A stretch of DNA of 64,000 nucleotides, from the NCBI RefSeq assembly GCF_014636635.1, contig NZ_BMEO01000004.1:62001-126000 (forward strand), in the 5' to 3' direction. The position numbers and the translations under genes were made by a program. The notes beneath the pieces are model-generated. The model ran no database searches and was not told where the DNA came from. It saw only the letters and a list, made by a program, of their open reading frames with translations. Of the stretch, positions 28,815 through 40,000 are shown in pieces. Position 1 is the stretch's first letter; every line of letters begins with the position of its first letter. The DNA comes from Marinicella pacifica (GTDB taxonomy: Bacteria; Pseudomonadota; Gammaproteobacteria; Xanthomonadales; Marinicellaceae).

Positions 28815-29723
28815 ATGACTGACCAACAAAAAGGCTTTGCCGCGGCGATATTTTGTTTTACTTTTTGGGGCTTTGTGCCGATTTTCTTTAAGTTTATTCA
28901 ACATGTGCCGGCGTTGACCATTATCGCGCATCGGGTGGTTTGGGGCGGTTTGTTTTTATTGTTGTTTCTGGCGATTCGTGAACGCCATTTATGGGCGGTA
29001 CTTAAGCTCAACCGACAACTGATGCTGGGCTTATTATTGAGCGGTGCTTTGGTAGTGGGTAATTGGCTGATATTTGTCTGGGCGGTAACTCATGACCAAA
29101 TTCTCGCCACCTCATTGGGTTATTTTATTAACCCCTTGGTGAATGTGTTTTTGGGCCTGTTGTTTTTGGGCGAGCGCTTAAACAAATGGCAAACCTTGAG
29201 TTTAATACTGGCCTGCGCTTCGACCCTCTTTTTAGGTCTGTATCTGAGACAGGCGCCGTGGGTGTCGCTGGCGTTGGCTTTATCCTTTGGGTTTTATGGT
29301 TTGGTCCGTAAACGGTTAGATGTCAGACCTTTGATCGGTTTATTTTGGGAAACCGCGATCTGGGCCTTACCGTCCACTGTCTATCTACTGGTCATGCATC
29401 AACATCCCGATCATACTTTTACCGGCACCACCTGGCTGTTTTTAATCCTGGCAGGGCTGGTGACGGTTCTGCCACTGATTGGCTTTAATTATGCCGCCAA
29501 AAAGCTGACCCTGGTGATTATCGGCTTTATGCAATACATTGCACCGAGTATCAGTTTTATGATTGCGGTGTATTTATATGGTGAGGATTTCACCTTTGGT
29601 CATCGGGTGGCATTTGGCGGTATTTGGCTGGCTTTAATTCTCATCAGCTGGCGGCCTCTGTATCAGTTTATCCAACAGCGTTCAAAAGCCCGGGCACTGG
29701 CAAAGCGCCACCATATTCAGTAA
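28815..29723 (+). CDS. rarD: EamA-family transporter RarD
   Basis: The 302-residue protein has ten hydrophobic helices in two five-helix EamA repeats. The first begins GFAAAIFCFTFWGFVPIFFK, and RarD-type features are the long second repeat and GFMQYIAPSISFMIAVYLYGE near 238-258. RarD members are named for chloramphenicol sensitivity, but their real substrate (perhaps an amino acid or metabolite) is not settled. Confidence 0.88.
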   Translation: MTDQQKGFAAAIFCFTFWGFVPIFFKFIQHVPALTIIAHRVVWGGLFLLLFLAIRERHLWAVLKLNRQLMLGLLLSGALVVGNWLIFVWAVTHDQILATSLGYFINPLVNVFLGLLFLGERLNKWQTLSLILACASTLFLGLYLRQAPWVSLALALSFGFYGLVRKRLDVRPLIGLFWETAIWALPSTVYLLVMHQHPDHTFTGTTWLFLILAGLVTVLPLIGFNYAAKKLTLVIIGFMQYIAPSISFMIAVYLYGEDFTFGHRVAFGGIWLALILISWRPLYQFIQQRSKARALAKRHHIQ

Positions 29724-29753
29724 ACTCTTTACATTTCAACCAGAACAAGCACC

Positions 29754-30989
29754 ATGTCTGAAAAACATATTAAAGTCACTTTTCAGGGCAGTCAGGGCGA
29801 ACTGGTCGGTTTATTAACACGGCCGGAAAAACCCAAAGCTTATGTCCTGTTTGCCCATTGTTTTACCTGCGGCAAAGACGTTAAAGCCGCTTCTTACATT
29901 TCCAGGGCTTTGGCTGCTTTGGGTTTTGCTGTTTTACGTTTTGATTTCACCGGTCTGGGCGGATCAGATGGTGAATTTGCCAACACCAATTTCAGTTCTA
30001 ATGTGGAGGACCTAATTGCCGCAGCCAATTTTCTGCGCGACGAATACCAGGCACCGCAGGTTGTGATTGGTCATTCTTTTGGTGGCACGGCCGTACTCAG
30101 TGCAGCCGACAAAATCCCCGAAGCCGAAGCCCTGGTGACCATTGCTTCTCCGGCTGAAGCTGATCACATTGCCCATTTAATTGACAACAAAATACCCGAA
30201 ATTGAAGCCCAGGGCTCAGCGCAGGTGAACATCAGCGGCCGCCCCTTTAACATTAAAAAACAGTTTATCGAAGACTGGGAAAAACATGGTACGGAACATA
30301 TTGGCCGGTTAAAAAAGGCCTTGCTGGTGATGCATTCACCGATTGACACCGTGGTATCGATTGATGAAGCGGCCAAAATTTTTAAAGCCGCCAAGCACCC
30401 GAAAAGCTTTTTTGGCCTTGACGGTGCCGATCATCTATTAACCCGGCAGGAAGATGTGGATTATGCCGCCGGTATCATCAGTGGTTTTGTGGCTAAGTTT
30501 ATCGGTAAAACCGCCGCCAAACCTAAACCGACCACCTCAGAACAAGGCAATCGGGATCTATCAGCAGGCCAGGTTCAGGTGCAAGAAGACAACCACAAAT
30601 TCACCTGTCGTGTGTCCACCGACAACCACAGCTGGCTGGCCGATGAACCGGAAAAAGTCGGTGGCGATAATCGCGGTCCTGATCCCTATGCTCATTTACT
30701 GGCGGCATTGGGTGCCTGCACCGTGATGACCCTACGGATGTATGCCAATCATAAAGACTGGCCACTTAAAGATTGCATTGTGACTTTACAGCACAGCCGC
30801 GAACATGCTGAAGACTGTGAAGATTGTGATAATAAGTCTGCAAAAATTGATGTCATAAGTCGGCAGATTAAGATTGTCGGTGATGAATTAGATGATGAGC
30901 AACGCGCGCGGCTGATGGAAATCGCCGACCGTTGTCCGGTGCATCGGACCTTGCATAATAAAATTGATATTCGGTCGGAAGCGATTTAG
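29754..30989 (+). CDS. Alpha/beta hydrolase-OsmC fusion protein
   Basis: The 411-residue protein has two domains. An N-terminal serine hydrolase (about 1-255) shows nucleophile Ser108 in GHSFGG, an acid candidate in HSPIDTV and His in GADHLL. A C-terminal OsmC/Ohr domain (about 270-405) carries Cys322 (GACTVMT) and Cys394 (DRCPVHRTL), the pair that reduces organic peroxides. The fusion is found in a number of Proteobacteria and may hydrolyse an ester or lipid peroxide and reduce it. The physiological substrate is unknown. Confidence 0.9.
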   Translation: MSEKHIKVTFQGSQGELVGLLTRPEKPKAYVLFAHCFTCGKDVKAASYISRALAALGFAVLRFDFTGLGGSDGEFANTNFSSNVEDLIAAANFLRDEYQAPQVVIGHSFGGTAVLSAADKIPEAEALVTIASPAEADHIAHLIDNKIPEIEAQGSAQVNISGRPFNIKKQFIEDWEKHGTEHIGRLKKALLVMHSPIDTVVSIDEAAKIFKAAKHPKSFFGLDGADHLLTRQEDVDYAAGIISGFVAKFIGKTAAKPKPTTSEQGNRDLSAGQVQVQEDNHKFTCRVSTDNHSWLADEPEKVGGDNRGPDPYAHLLAALGACTVMTLRMYANHKDWPLKDCIVTLQHSREHAEDCEDCDNKSAKIDVISRQIKIVGDELDDEQRARLMEIADRCPVHRTLHNKIDIRSEAI

Positions 30990-31006
30990 GTAGATAAGTC
31001 CTAATT

Positions 31007-31211
31007 ATGAAAAGCTTCGCTTTTATATGCTGCGCATATTGGGTCTCCGGGTCGGTGCCCGAAGACGTCGCAAATTTTTAAACTTAAATTATTTACCGCG
31101 ACGCATTCGGGTTTGACCCGGATGCCCAATCGCTACCAAGTCCAATTTAACGCGATACACCGACCTCCATGTAGGCGAGTTCAAGAAGTAAACAAAAGCG
31201 TAGCTTTTCAT
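31007..31211. repeat. MITE-like nested inverted-repeat element between convergent genes
   Basis: Outer arms ATGAAAAGCTTCGCTTTT (31007-31024) and its near-perfect inverse (31194-31211, one mismatch in 18) bound 205 bases. Inside, 31038-31071 and 31098-31130 are a second, longer inverted pair sharing most of about 33 positions; each arm itself contains a CCGGGT/ACCCG mini-hairpin. No reading frame is present. The structure suggests a non-autonomous mobile element or folded repeat, and could also end transcription from both convergent genes. Confidence 0.6.
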
Positions 31212-31247
31212 CAAACCTTAAATAAACTTCTAGAGGCCTCTATTAAC

Positions 31248-31685
31248 TCAACTCTGCAGCCAGAACGTCACCGGACCGTCATTCACTAACGACACCTGCA
31301 TATCGGCGGCAAATTCGCCGGTGGCAATTTTGAGTTCGGTTTTTCGGGCTTGTTGACATAAATAATTAAACAAGCGTTCACCATCTGCGGGTGAGGCACC
31401 GGATGAGAAACTCGGCCTCAGGCCTTTTTGGGTGTTAGCGACCAATGTGAATTGCGACACCAGCAGTAATTCACCTTCGATGTCATTCAGGGATAAATTC
31501 ATCTTACCATTGTCATCGCTAAAAATTCGATAACTGATTATTTTTCGCAACAAAGCATCGGCATGTTGTTCGCCGTCGTCTTTTTCAACGCCAATTAACG
31601 CCAGGATGCCTTGACCAATTTGACCAATAGTTTCGCCGTTTACATCGACTTGAGCCTGTTTGACCCGCTGAATTAATGCAATCAT
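31248..31685 (-). CDS. dtd: D-aminoacyl-tRNA deacylase
   Basis: The 145-residue protein begins [13 protein letters not shown] as in DTD and has both active-site motifs: [17 protein letters not shown] (about 76-92) and the C-terminal NDGPVTFWL with the Gly-cisPro pair. It removes D-amino acids (and glycine from mischarged tRNA-Ala), protecting translation. Its start overlaps the miaA stop, so the genes are coupled. Confidence 0.96.
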   Translation of the reverse strand: MIALIQRVKQAQVDVNGETIGQIGQGILALIGVEKDDGEQHADALLRKIISYRIFSDDNGKMNLSLNDIEGELLLVSQFTLVANTQKGLRPSFSSGASPADGERLFNYLCQQARKTELKIATGEFAADMQVSLVNDGPVTFWLQS

Positions 31686-32626
31686 AATACGTATTCCCCG
31701 ACCCGTTGATCCAGTGTTTGTAAGTAATCACGTTTGGTCGGATCCAGCCAGATGGCATCGCGTTCTTTACGCAACCAGGTGATTTGCCGTTTGGCCAACT
31801 GGCGAGTGGCGACAATGCCTTTAAAAACAAACGCATCGTAATCTGTTTCGCCGTTGAGGTGCTCGATGGCCTGGCGATAGCCCACTGAGCGCATGGCCGG
31901 TAAATCGGCGTGATTGCGCTCATCAGCCAGTAAAGCTTTAACTTCATCTAAAAAACCCTGATTTAACATTTGCTTAAAACGTTGTTCAATGCGCTGATGT
32001 AGGACCGCGCGGTCTTTGGGCGCAATAATTATTTTTAATGGTTTGGCCGCTAAACTTTGTTCGCTGTCCTGGGCATACAGTTCGGTTAGGGTTTGACCGG
32101 TGATTTCATAGACTTCTAACGCCCGGCTTAAACGCTGACTGTCATTGGCATGAATCCGTTCGGCACTGTCCGGATCAATTTCTTGTAAGCGTTGATGCAG
32201 AGCCGGCCAGCCTTTTTCAGCCGCCTGTCGGGCGATGTCAGCGCGGATGCTTTCATCGGCTGACGGCAGTGATGAGAGTCCTTGCTGCAAGGCCTTATAG
32301 TACAACATGGTACCACCGGCCAGAAGCGGAATACGATTGTTCTGCCAGCTTTGTTGCATCAACGCTTTGGCATCATCCTGAAAATCTGAGGCCGAATACG
32401 GCTGCCACGGCTCACGAATATCAATCAGGGCATGAGGCGCTCGCTGTAAGGTCTTTACATCGGGCTTAGCGGTACCGATATCCATACCGCGGTACACCAG
32501 CGCTGAATCCACCGAAATAATATCGGCCCGGTGCTGTTCATGCAGGCGAATGGCGGCCTCGGTTTTACCGGCAGCAGTGGGACCCATCAGAAAAATAGCG
32601 GGTTGTTGCGATGGCTCAGTGAGCAT
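31682..32626 (-). CDS. miaA: tRNA dimethylallyltransferase
   Basis: The enzyme of about 314 residues transfers dimethylallyl to A37 of tRNAs reading UNN codons. P-loop [11 protein letters not shown] lies near the N-terminus, followed by [16 protein letters not shown] and the family block [11 protein letters not shown]. The ATG at 32626 follows the mutL stop by one base; the GTG at 32638 inside mutL would add four residues and cannot be excluded. The mutL-miaA order is conserved in E. coli and relatives. Confidence 0.95.
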   Translation of the reverse strand: MLTEPSQQPAIFLMGPTAAGKTEAAIRLHEQHRADIISVDSALVYRGMDIGTAKPDVKTLQRAPHALIDIREPWQPYSASDFQDDAKALMQQSWQNNRIPLLAGGTMLYYKALQQGLSSLPSADESIRADIARQAAEKGWPALHQRLQEIDPDSAERIHANDSQRLSRALEVYEITGQTLTELYAQDSEQSLAAKPLKIIIAPKDRAVLHQRIEQRFKQMLNQGFLDEVKALLADERNHADLPAMRSVGYRQAIEHLNGETDYDAFVFKGIVATRQLAKRQITWLRKERDAIWLDPTKRDYLQTLDQRVGEYVL

Positions 32627-32627
32627 G

Positions 32628-34466
32628 CTATTGACCACGCAAAAATAACTTATCCAGTTGTTTCATATCCAGTTGCGTCCAGGTGGGTCGGCCGTGGTTA
32701 CATTGATCTGAGCGCAGGGTGTTTTCCATGTCCCGTAATAAGGCGTTCATTTCCATTAAGGTTAATTGGTGATTGGCCCGCACCGAACCATGGCAAGCCA
32801 TGGTCGAGAGAATTTCATTGATGGCGGCTTCAATTTTTGTGCTGGTACCCAGCGCCACCATTTCAGATAAAACATCTTTCAATAATTCTTCGACATTAGC
32901 TTGTGCCAGAATCGCCGGGACTTTGCGCACTGTTAAACTTTCTTCACCGGTGACAGTTATCTCAAAGCCCAGGTGTGAAAACCAATCGCTCTGCTCTTCC
33001 ACCACAGCCACTTCACGGGCACTGACATTGAGCTGAATCGGCACCAGTAATTTCTGGTTTTTCAGCTGATCATCGGCAAAACGCTGCTTCATCCGCTCAT
33101 ACAAAATCCGCTCATGGGCGGCATGCATATCGACAATAATCAGGCCCTGTTTATTTTCGGCCAGTATAAAGACGCCGTGAATCTGGGCTTTGGCGTAGCC
33201 CAGTGGCGGGATGTCTTCATCCTGTGCCTGATCAGGCAGACTTTGATGTGGGCTGTGATTATTTTGACTGGCATAATTATATGCATTTTCCGCCATCGGG
33301 CTTTGCCGGTCTTTAGCAACTATTTGCTGCAGATAGTTAAGGCTACTTTGGGGGCTTGAACCACTGCGCTGGCCACCACTGTAACCACCGCCAAAAGCCA
33401 TGCGGTTTTGCACCGGCGTCGGTTCAAAGGATTGGCCGGAGGATTCTGTTGCGCGGGTTTGTTCCTGCATCCGTGCCGGTGCCAGGGTCTGATGAATGGC
33501 ACCAAAAATAAAATCATGCACCAGACGGGTGTCACGGAAACGCACTTCGTGTTTAGTGGGATGGACATTGACATCCACCAGTTCAGGATTGAGGTTCAAG
33601 TACAACACAAAAGCCGGGTGACGGCCATGAAATAAAACATCCTGATAGGCCTGGCGGATGGCGTGGGCCACCAGTTTATCCTTAATCACACGGCCGTTAA
33701 TAAAAAAGAACTGGCGATCGGCCCGCGCACGGTTCCAGTTGGGTTTCGCCACCCAGCCGGAAATTTTTAAATCGCCACGCTGATGCTCAATATGCAGCGC
33801 CTGCTCCATAAAGTCTTTACCACAGAGCTGGCTTATGCGCTGATGAATCAAAGGCTCATCATCGCCAGCCTGGGCGTGACGAACTATTTGACCGTTATGC
33901 GCCAAACGAAAACCCACATCAAAACGTGACAAACTCAATTGTTTTATCAGTTCATCAATACGCAAAAATTCCGTGCGGTCGGTTTTTAAAAACCGGCGTC
34001 TGGCCGGGGTGTTATAGAATAAATCGGTGACTTCTACCGTGGTGCCGGGTGGATGTGATGCCGGTTCAGGCCCGCTGATTTGGCCGCCGTCGCTGCGAAT
34101 ACAATAGGCCATATCCGCTTCAGCCTGTTGTGATGTTATTTTAAAACGACTCACTGAAGCAATACTCGGCAAGGCTTCTCCGCGAAAACCCAGAGAACCC
34201 AGATGTTCTAAATCATACAAAGAATCAATTTTACTGGTGGCGTGGCGCTCAATGGCCAAGGCCAATTCATTTTTAGCTATTCCCTGGCCGTTGTCAGTGA
34301 TTTTTATGCTTTTTTTACCACCGGTTTGAACATCAATGGTAATCCGTGTGGCACCGGCGTCCAGTGCATTTTCCACCAGTTCTTTGACCACCGAAGCCGG
34401 TCGCTCCACCACTTCACCGGCGGCAATTTGATCGATTAATTGATTGGGTAATATTTGGATAGGCAT
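32628..34466 (-). CDS. mutL: DNA mismatch repair protein MutL
   Basis: The 612-residue protein has an N-terminal GHL ATPase with LVENALDAGATRI, DNGQGI, RHATSKI and GFRGEALPSIASV. A Ser/Gln-rich linker (about 340-430) and a C-terminal dimerisation domain ending in DQCNHGRPTW follow. MutL links MutS to MutH/UvrD. The ATG at 34466 (MPIQILPNQLIDQIAAGEVV) is the family start; the frame open to 34529 is not supported. The DQHA-x2-E-x4-E endonuclease motif was not seen, as in MutH-type organisms. Confidence 0.96.
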   Translation of the reverse strand: MPIQILPNQLIDQIAAGEVVERPASVVKELVENALDAGATRITIDVQTGGKKSIKITDNGQGIAKNELALAIERHATSKIDSLYDLEHLGSLGFRGEALPSIASVSRFKITSQQAEADMAYCIRSDGGQISGPEPASHPPGTTVEVTDLFYNTPARRRFLKTDRTEFLRIDELIKQLSLSRFDVGFRLAHNGQIVRHAQAGDDEPLIHQRISQLCGKDFMEQALHIEHQRGDLKISGWVAKPNWNRARADRQFFFINGRVIKDKLVAHAIRQAYQDVLFHGRHPAFVLYLNLNPELVDVNVHPTKHEVRFRDTRLVHDFIFGAIHQTLAPARMQEQTRATESSGQSFEPTPVQNRMAFGGGYSGGQRSGSSPQSSLNYLQQIVAKDRQSPMAENAYNYASQNNHSPHQSLPDQAQDEDIPPLGYAKAQIHGVFILAENKQGLIIVDMHAAHERILYERMKQRFADDQLKNQKLLVPIQLNVSAREVAVVEEQSDWFSHLGFEITVTGEESLTVRKVPAILAQANVEELLKDVLSEMVALGTSTKIEAAINEILSTMACHGSVRANHQLTLMEMNALLRDMENTLRSDQCNHGRPTWTQLDMKQLDKLFLRGQ

Positions 34467-34690
34467 GGGTTCTATTTTAGCGGTTTTATGCACCACTGAC
34501 CAGATTAAAGCGCACGTCCTTGGGTCCACATTGATAAAGGCTTGTCATGTTCGGAGAAAGAATCACGCATCACGACCCGCTTTGGCGATTTAGAACACAA
34601 CACATAATGCTTGTGTAAATACTTTAACATGGTGACAGCTGTGTCAAAGTGTTAAAATGGTGCACTTTTCAGCCCACCGGAACCTATAGA

Positions 34691-36475
34691 ATGATCGGTC
34701 ATATTCAGGAATTGATTGAAAATGCCATAGAGCATTTAACCCAACGCGATGCCATTGAATTAGATTCATTGCCACCGATACATGTGGAACGCGCCCGCAA
34801 TCCCGAGCACGGAGATTATGCTTCAAACATTGCCATGGTGCTGCAAAAACAACTCAAACAACCGCCCCTGGCGATTGCCGAAATGATTGTTGAGGCCATG
34901 AATCAGTCCAAACACATCAGCGGTGTGGAAGCGGTTAAACCCGGTTTTATTAACTTCACTTTGACCGAAAATTGCCGTTTACAAATCATTCGAAAAATTC
35001 TTGAGCACAAAGAACATTTCGGCACCAATGACATCGGTAAGGATCAACATGTAACGGTTGAATTTGTCTCCGCCAATCCCACCGGTCCTCTGCATGTGGG
35101 TCACGGACGTGGGGCAGCTTATGGATCCAGTCTGGTGAATATTCTAAAAAAATCCGGATTCAAGGTACATGCGGAATATTATGTTAATGACAACGGCCGG
35201 CAAATGGACATTCTGGCCACCTCCGTGTGGCTGCGCTATCTGGAATTATGTGGTGACCAGCTGCGCTTCCCTGACAACGGCTATCAAGGCGATTATATCG
35301 TCGACATTGCCCGCAAAATCCGGGCTAAGTTTGGTGATGATTTGCGCGTTGAGGTGAATCAAATATTTGATCAGGTGAGCAAAGATGAATCCCAGGGCGG
35401 CGATAAAGAGGCGCACATCGATGATGTGATTCAAAACAGCAAAAATTTGCTGAATGACAATTATCAAAAAGTATTCCAGATGGCACTTAAACAAATTCTG
35501 GGCGGCATTCAGGAGGATTTAGAGGATTTTAATGTCTATTTTGATGAGTGGTTTTCCGAGAAAAAGCTGCATCAGTCTGATTGGATTGAACGCGCCATGC
35601 AACGTCTTAAAGACGGCGAACATGTGTATAAAAAAGATGGTGCCTGGTGGTTTAATGCCAGCTATTTTGGTGATGACAAAGACCGGGTTTTGATGCGAGA
35701 AAATGGTCAAAAAACCTATTTTGCCTCTGATGTGGCTTATCTCATGCATAAAATGGAACGCGGCTATGACCGCGCCATTTATATTTTTGGTGCCGATCAC
35801 CACGGCTATATCGGCCGTTTAAAAGCCGCGGCCAAAGCCCTTGGTTATGACGCCGATAAGGTGGACATTCAGCTGGTGCAGTTTGCCAATTTATTTAAGG
35901 GTAAAGAAAAACTCAAAATGAGTACCCGCTCGGGTAGCTTTATCACCTTAAAAACACTGGTGGATGAAGTCGGTACGGATGCGGCACGCTATTTTTATGT
36001 GATGCGCTCCCATGATCAGCACCTGGACTTTGATTTACAACTGGCTAAAAGCCAGACCAAAGACAATCCGGTGTTTTATATTCAATACGCCCACGCCCGT
36101 ATATGCAGTGTTTTCAGACAACTGGATGCCCAGAATATGCCGTATAATGAAGAAATTGGCCTGGTCAACTTAAAACTTCTCAGCAGTGAGCACGAAAAAG
36201 CCCTGATTCGCCAATTGTCGATGTACGCCGAAACCATCGCCAAAGCGGCCACCAGTTACCAGGTGAACACCCTGGCCAATTACCTCAAAGACCTGGCACA
36301 GGCTTTTCACCAGTTTTATGCACACTGTAAAGTTCAGGGCGATAACGAAGATTTACGCAATGCCCGGTTAAACTTATGTTCGGCCACACGTTATGTTCTG
36401 GCTGACGGTTTGGCGCTGATCGGCTCATCAGCACCGACTGAAATGCACAGTGAGGATTTTGATCACGATGACTAA
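34691..36475 (+). CDS. argS: Arginyl-tRNA synthetase
   Basis: The 594-residue class I enzyme shows the HIGH motif in SANPTGPLHVGHGRGA (near 122-137), a degenerate KMSK region (KEKLKMSTRSG), and an anticodon-binding C-terminal helical domain. The N-terminal Add-1 domain starts MIGHIQELIENAIEHL, favouring the ATG at 34691 over the upstream TTG-type start at 34649. It charges tRNA-Arg. The next gene starts inside its last codons. Confidence 0.95.
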   Translation: MIGHIQELIENAIEHLTQRDAIELDSLPPIHVERARNPEHGDYASNIAMVLQKQLKQPPLAIAEMIVEAMNQSKHISGVEAVKPGFINFTLTENCRLQIIRKILEHKEHFGTNDIGKDQHVTVEFVSANPTGPLHVGHGRGAAYGSSLVNILKKSGFKVHAEYYVNDNGRQMDILATSVWLRYLELCGDQLRFPDNGYQGDYIVDIARKIRAKFGDDLRVEVNQIFDQVSKDESQGGDKEAHIDDVIQNSKNLLNDNYQKVFQMALKQILGGIQEDLEDFNVYFDEWFSEKKLHQSDWIERAMQRLKDGEHVYKKDGAWWFNASYFGDDKDRVLMRENGQKTYFASDVAYLMHKMERGYDRAIYIFGADHHGYIGRLKAAAKALGYDADKVDIQLVQFANLFKGKEKLKMSTRSGSFITLKTLVDEVGTDAARYFYVMRSHDQHLDFDLQLAKSQTKDNPVFYIQYAHARICSVFRQLDAQNMPYNEEIGLVNLKLLSSEHEKALIRQLSMYAETIAKAATSYQVNTLANYLKDLAQAFHQFYAHCKVQGDNEDLRNARLNLCSATRYVLADGLALIGSSAPTEMHSEDFDHDD

Positions 36476-37040
36476 ACGCAAAACCACCCGCAAAAAAACC
36501 GCCCGCACCGCCGGACGCAAACGTCCTGTGCCCGGCTGGATTATTTTATCCAGCGGGGTTTTATTCGGCTTGTTGCTTGCCGTTATTATCTATGCCAACG
36601 GCTGGGTGCCCGAGCCGGTTAAAAATACCGACAAACCCACCCCTAATGAAACTGTCCAGCAACCGGTGGAAGATGTCTCTGAGCATGTGGCCAAACGCGC
36701 CAATAATTATGACTTTTATACGGTGTTACCGGAAATGGAAGTGGTGATTCCCAAAGAAGATATTGCCCGGGAAGCGGCGCAGAAAAATCAGAATTATCAG
36801 TATATTTTACAAGTGGCCTCATTCAAAAACAAAGCCGATGCCGAGGCCCTGAAAGCCAAAATTGCTTTCAGCGGACAGATTGCCTATATTCAAACCATTG
36901 ATGTTAATAACACCTTATGGCACCGGGTGCGGGTCGGGCCTTTTGACTCCGGTCGCGAAGCCGACAAACAAAAACGGGCCATCGAAAAAATGGGTCAACG
37001 GGTGTTGATGTTAAAAGAAACCACCGACGAGGTCGAATAA
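36468..37040 (+). CDS. SPOR-domain cell-division protein (FtsN-like)
   Basis: The protein of about 190 residues has a very basic cytoplasmic head (KRKTTRKKTARTAGRKRP), one membrane helix (about 25-47), a Pro/Thr/Glu-rich linker and a C-terminal SPOR domain (about 112-185, YILQVASFKNKADAEALKAK and HRVRVGPFDSGREAD). SPOR domains bind denuded glycan strands at the septum. The argS-ftsN-like order is common in Gammaproteobacteria. The ATG at 36468 overlaps the argS stop. Confidence 0.87.
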   Translation: MTKRKTTRKKTARTAGRKRPVPGWIILSSGVLFGLLLAVIIYANGWVPEPVKNTDKPTPNETVQQPVEDVSEHVAKRANNYDFYTVLPEMEVVIPKEDIAREAAQKNQNYQYILQVASFKNKADAEALKAKIAFSGQIAYIQTIDVNNTLWHRVRVGPFDSGREADKQKRAIEKMGQRVLMLKETTDEVE

Positions 37041-37041
37041 C

Positions 37042-40000
37042 ATGAAAAATAAAATCTTTTCATATTTTTTAATTATCACCAGTTTTAATTTATGGGCTTT
37101 TGAGCACATTAAATTACCGGCCGTTGAGTCGCCATCATTAAAACAATCTTCCGTTAAAAACGACGGCCCATTGAAATATGCCTTGAGCACACCATCAGAA
37201 ACCTTAAAACAATCCGGTCTCTCTGCTCAACAAGTCAACTGGACACGCCAAGCCGATGGTTTCATGGCGTACACGCTAAAACTTACGGCCGATTATGCCA
37301 CCAGTATAAATGTGGGTATGCGCGACTTTTTCTTGCCGCCGTCAGCCGAATTGTGGGTTTACAACAATGATAAAAGTATCCTGCGCGGCCCTTACTCCGA
37401 TCGGTATAATCCACGAAACGGTTACTTTTGGGTGGGTGATATGCCGGGTGACCATATCTACCTGACATTTACCGTTAAATCTAACGAACAAAAATATCTG
37501 TCATTTAATATAGACCAGGTATCACGTGGATTTTACGCCTATTGGAAAAACCCGACAGGAAACAGTCTGAAAAGCGGCAGCTGTAATGTGGATGTGGCGT
37601 GCCCCGAAGGTGATAACTGGCGGCCTGAAATCAGCAGTGTGGGTCAATACAGTTTTCAGATTCCGGGAGAAGGTGGTTATGTTTGTACCGGACAACTGAT
37701 TAATAACACCGCACAAAATGGCCAGCCCTATTTCTTAACCGCATCCCATTGCGGTTACACCGACCGCAGCAGCAATGATCAAGACAGTGTTGCGGCTTCG
37801 GTCAATATTATCTGGAATTACGAATCACAAACCTGTCGCACACCGGGTTCAGGCAGCAGCGGCACACCCATTAACAATGGCACTTTTAATCAACGACAAG
37901 CCGGCTCCACCCTGGTGGCACATAATCCTTTGAGCGATTTTGCTTTGTTATTATTGAATCAAACGCCACAAACAAGCTATGACATTCAATACACCGGCTG
38001 GGACCGCAGTGACACGGCGTTTGATGGTGCCGTAGCGATTCATCATCCATCCGGCCATGCGAAAAGAATCAGCTTTGAAAATGATGCGCTCAAAATAACC
38101 GGTTATCTGCAAAACAGTGGCGGCGGGTCAACCCATTTACGGGTTGTTGATTGGGACCTCGGCACCACTGAAGGCGGATCGTCCGGATCAGGATTATGGA
38201 ATGAAAATTACCATTTGGTTGGCCAGCTCCATGGCGGTTATGCTTCATGCGGAAACAATTCTTCAGATTGGTACGGTCGTTTCTACCATTCATGGGATAA
38301 AGGCAGTACCCCTGAAAACCGACTCAAAGACTGGCTCGATCCCATAGACAGCAGGCAAATGACCTTAGACACCACCGGCCGCTGTGAAGCACCGTCGGTG
38401 ACCATCAATCCTCCAAGCGCACTTAAAGTGGGGGAAACCGCTGAATTTTCAGCCACTGTCTCAGGCGGCAGCGGTGGTTACAGTTATCAATGGGATATTA
38501 ATGGTGACGGTCAAATAAATGGTCATGGCGCCACCATCAAAACCCAATACCATGAGGCTTATGTCGGCAATATAACGCTGACCGTCAAGGACGACAGTGG
38601 CTGTCAGGCCGTAGATTCCCGTGCCGTGATTGTTGAGTCACCGGATATTCAGGTTCAAGGCCAGCCCACCTTATCTCAGGTCTGTGGCAACAACGATAAT
38701 AACATTGATCCGGGTGAGCGTTGGAAAGCACTATTGACCATCAAAAATGTCGGTGATATGACCGCTCGAGACAGTTACCTGATGTTTAAAACCGCCTTAA
38801 ATTATGGCAACCAGACCACGGACAATGATGGCAATGCTTTTCAAAGCTGTGATCTGCAATACATTCACATTAACCAGTCCGCCAACCTCAAACCCTGGGT
38901 AAAACAGTGGGCTAACTACAATGCGGATGATATGGGTAACGCTGTTATTCAACTCAACACGCCGTTTAAACATTATGGTCAAACCGTCAATACACTGGTG
39001 GCATCCACCAACGGTTACCTCAGCACCAACCCCAATGCCGAAGGTGTGGATTATAGTAATGATTGTCCCTGGCCGGCCACTGCAGACTATGATTCAGGTG
39101 GACGGATTGCGCCGCTGCATGATGATTTACAGGGTTCAACTTTCTACCATAAATATTTTGCTGATTGTCCCCGTGAATCAGAAACCGATACCGACGCCTG
39201 TGACGTGTTTACCTGGCACGGTGCCGATATTATTGATACTTATGCCAAAGAAAGCACCCGTTTTCAGGCCATACTTTACCCTGAAACCTCCCAATGGGTT
39301 TTTCAATATCCCGATAATTTTGTCCAAACCGCTTATGCCAGCATCGGTATGCAAAACCACAACGCGGATGATGCCTTATTGGTGGGATGTAACACACCCA
39401 ACATCATCCCTGCAGGGCAATCCGTTTGTCTTTTCAACAAAAACCACAACCCCATAACCAATCAGGAAACCTTTATTGAGCTGGTAACCCCTGTGGTGGC
39501 AACCGGTAACTTAACCACTAACCAATCCCGCCAGATTTCTGTAGAATTTGAAGTGGACAGTGATGCCGAGTGTGGCCAAAACCACAGCATTGATTTGCTC
39601 GCAGCCATTTATGATGAAGGTTTTAACCCAGGTCAAGAAAGCGTTATTCAAATCCCCATGGCCACATCTGGCCAGTGTCAGACCGTTAGCAGCTGTTCTG
39701 TGAACGATGCCAACAGCGTTCAACCCAAAACCGGGCTGTGGTGGAACCCCGGGAGAACCGGACATGGCACCGATATCCATGTGATGAATAATAACCGGCT
39801 GCTGTACACACGCTACAGCGGTGACAACAACGGCGACCCGGTGTGGTATGTGGCCGATAAAGACGAATCCGGTCATAACCTGTTCTACAACGACATCGGC
39901 CGGGTGAATTTTCCGGGCGGGTTTACAAGCGGTCAACGACAAAACAACCTGGTGGGTTGGTCTCACACCTATTTTTTAGATGCAGAACACGCCTTACAAT

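Noticed and set aside
34467-34529. Longer N-terminus for MutL
   Set aside because: The family start MPIQILPNQL is at 34466; the extension MDPRTCALIWSV is not MutL-like.
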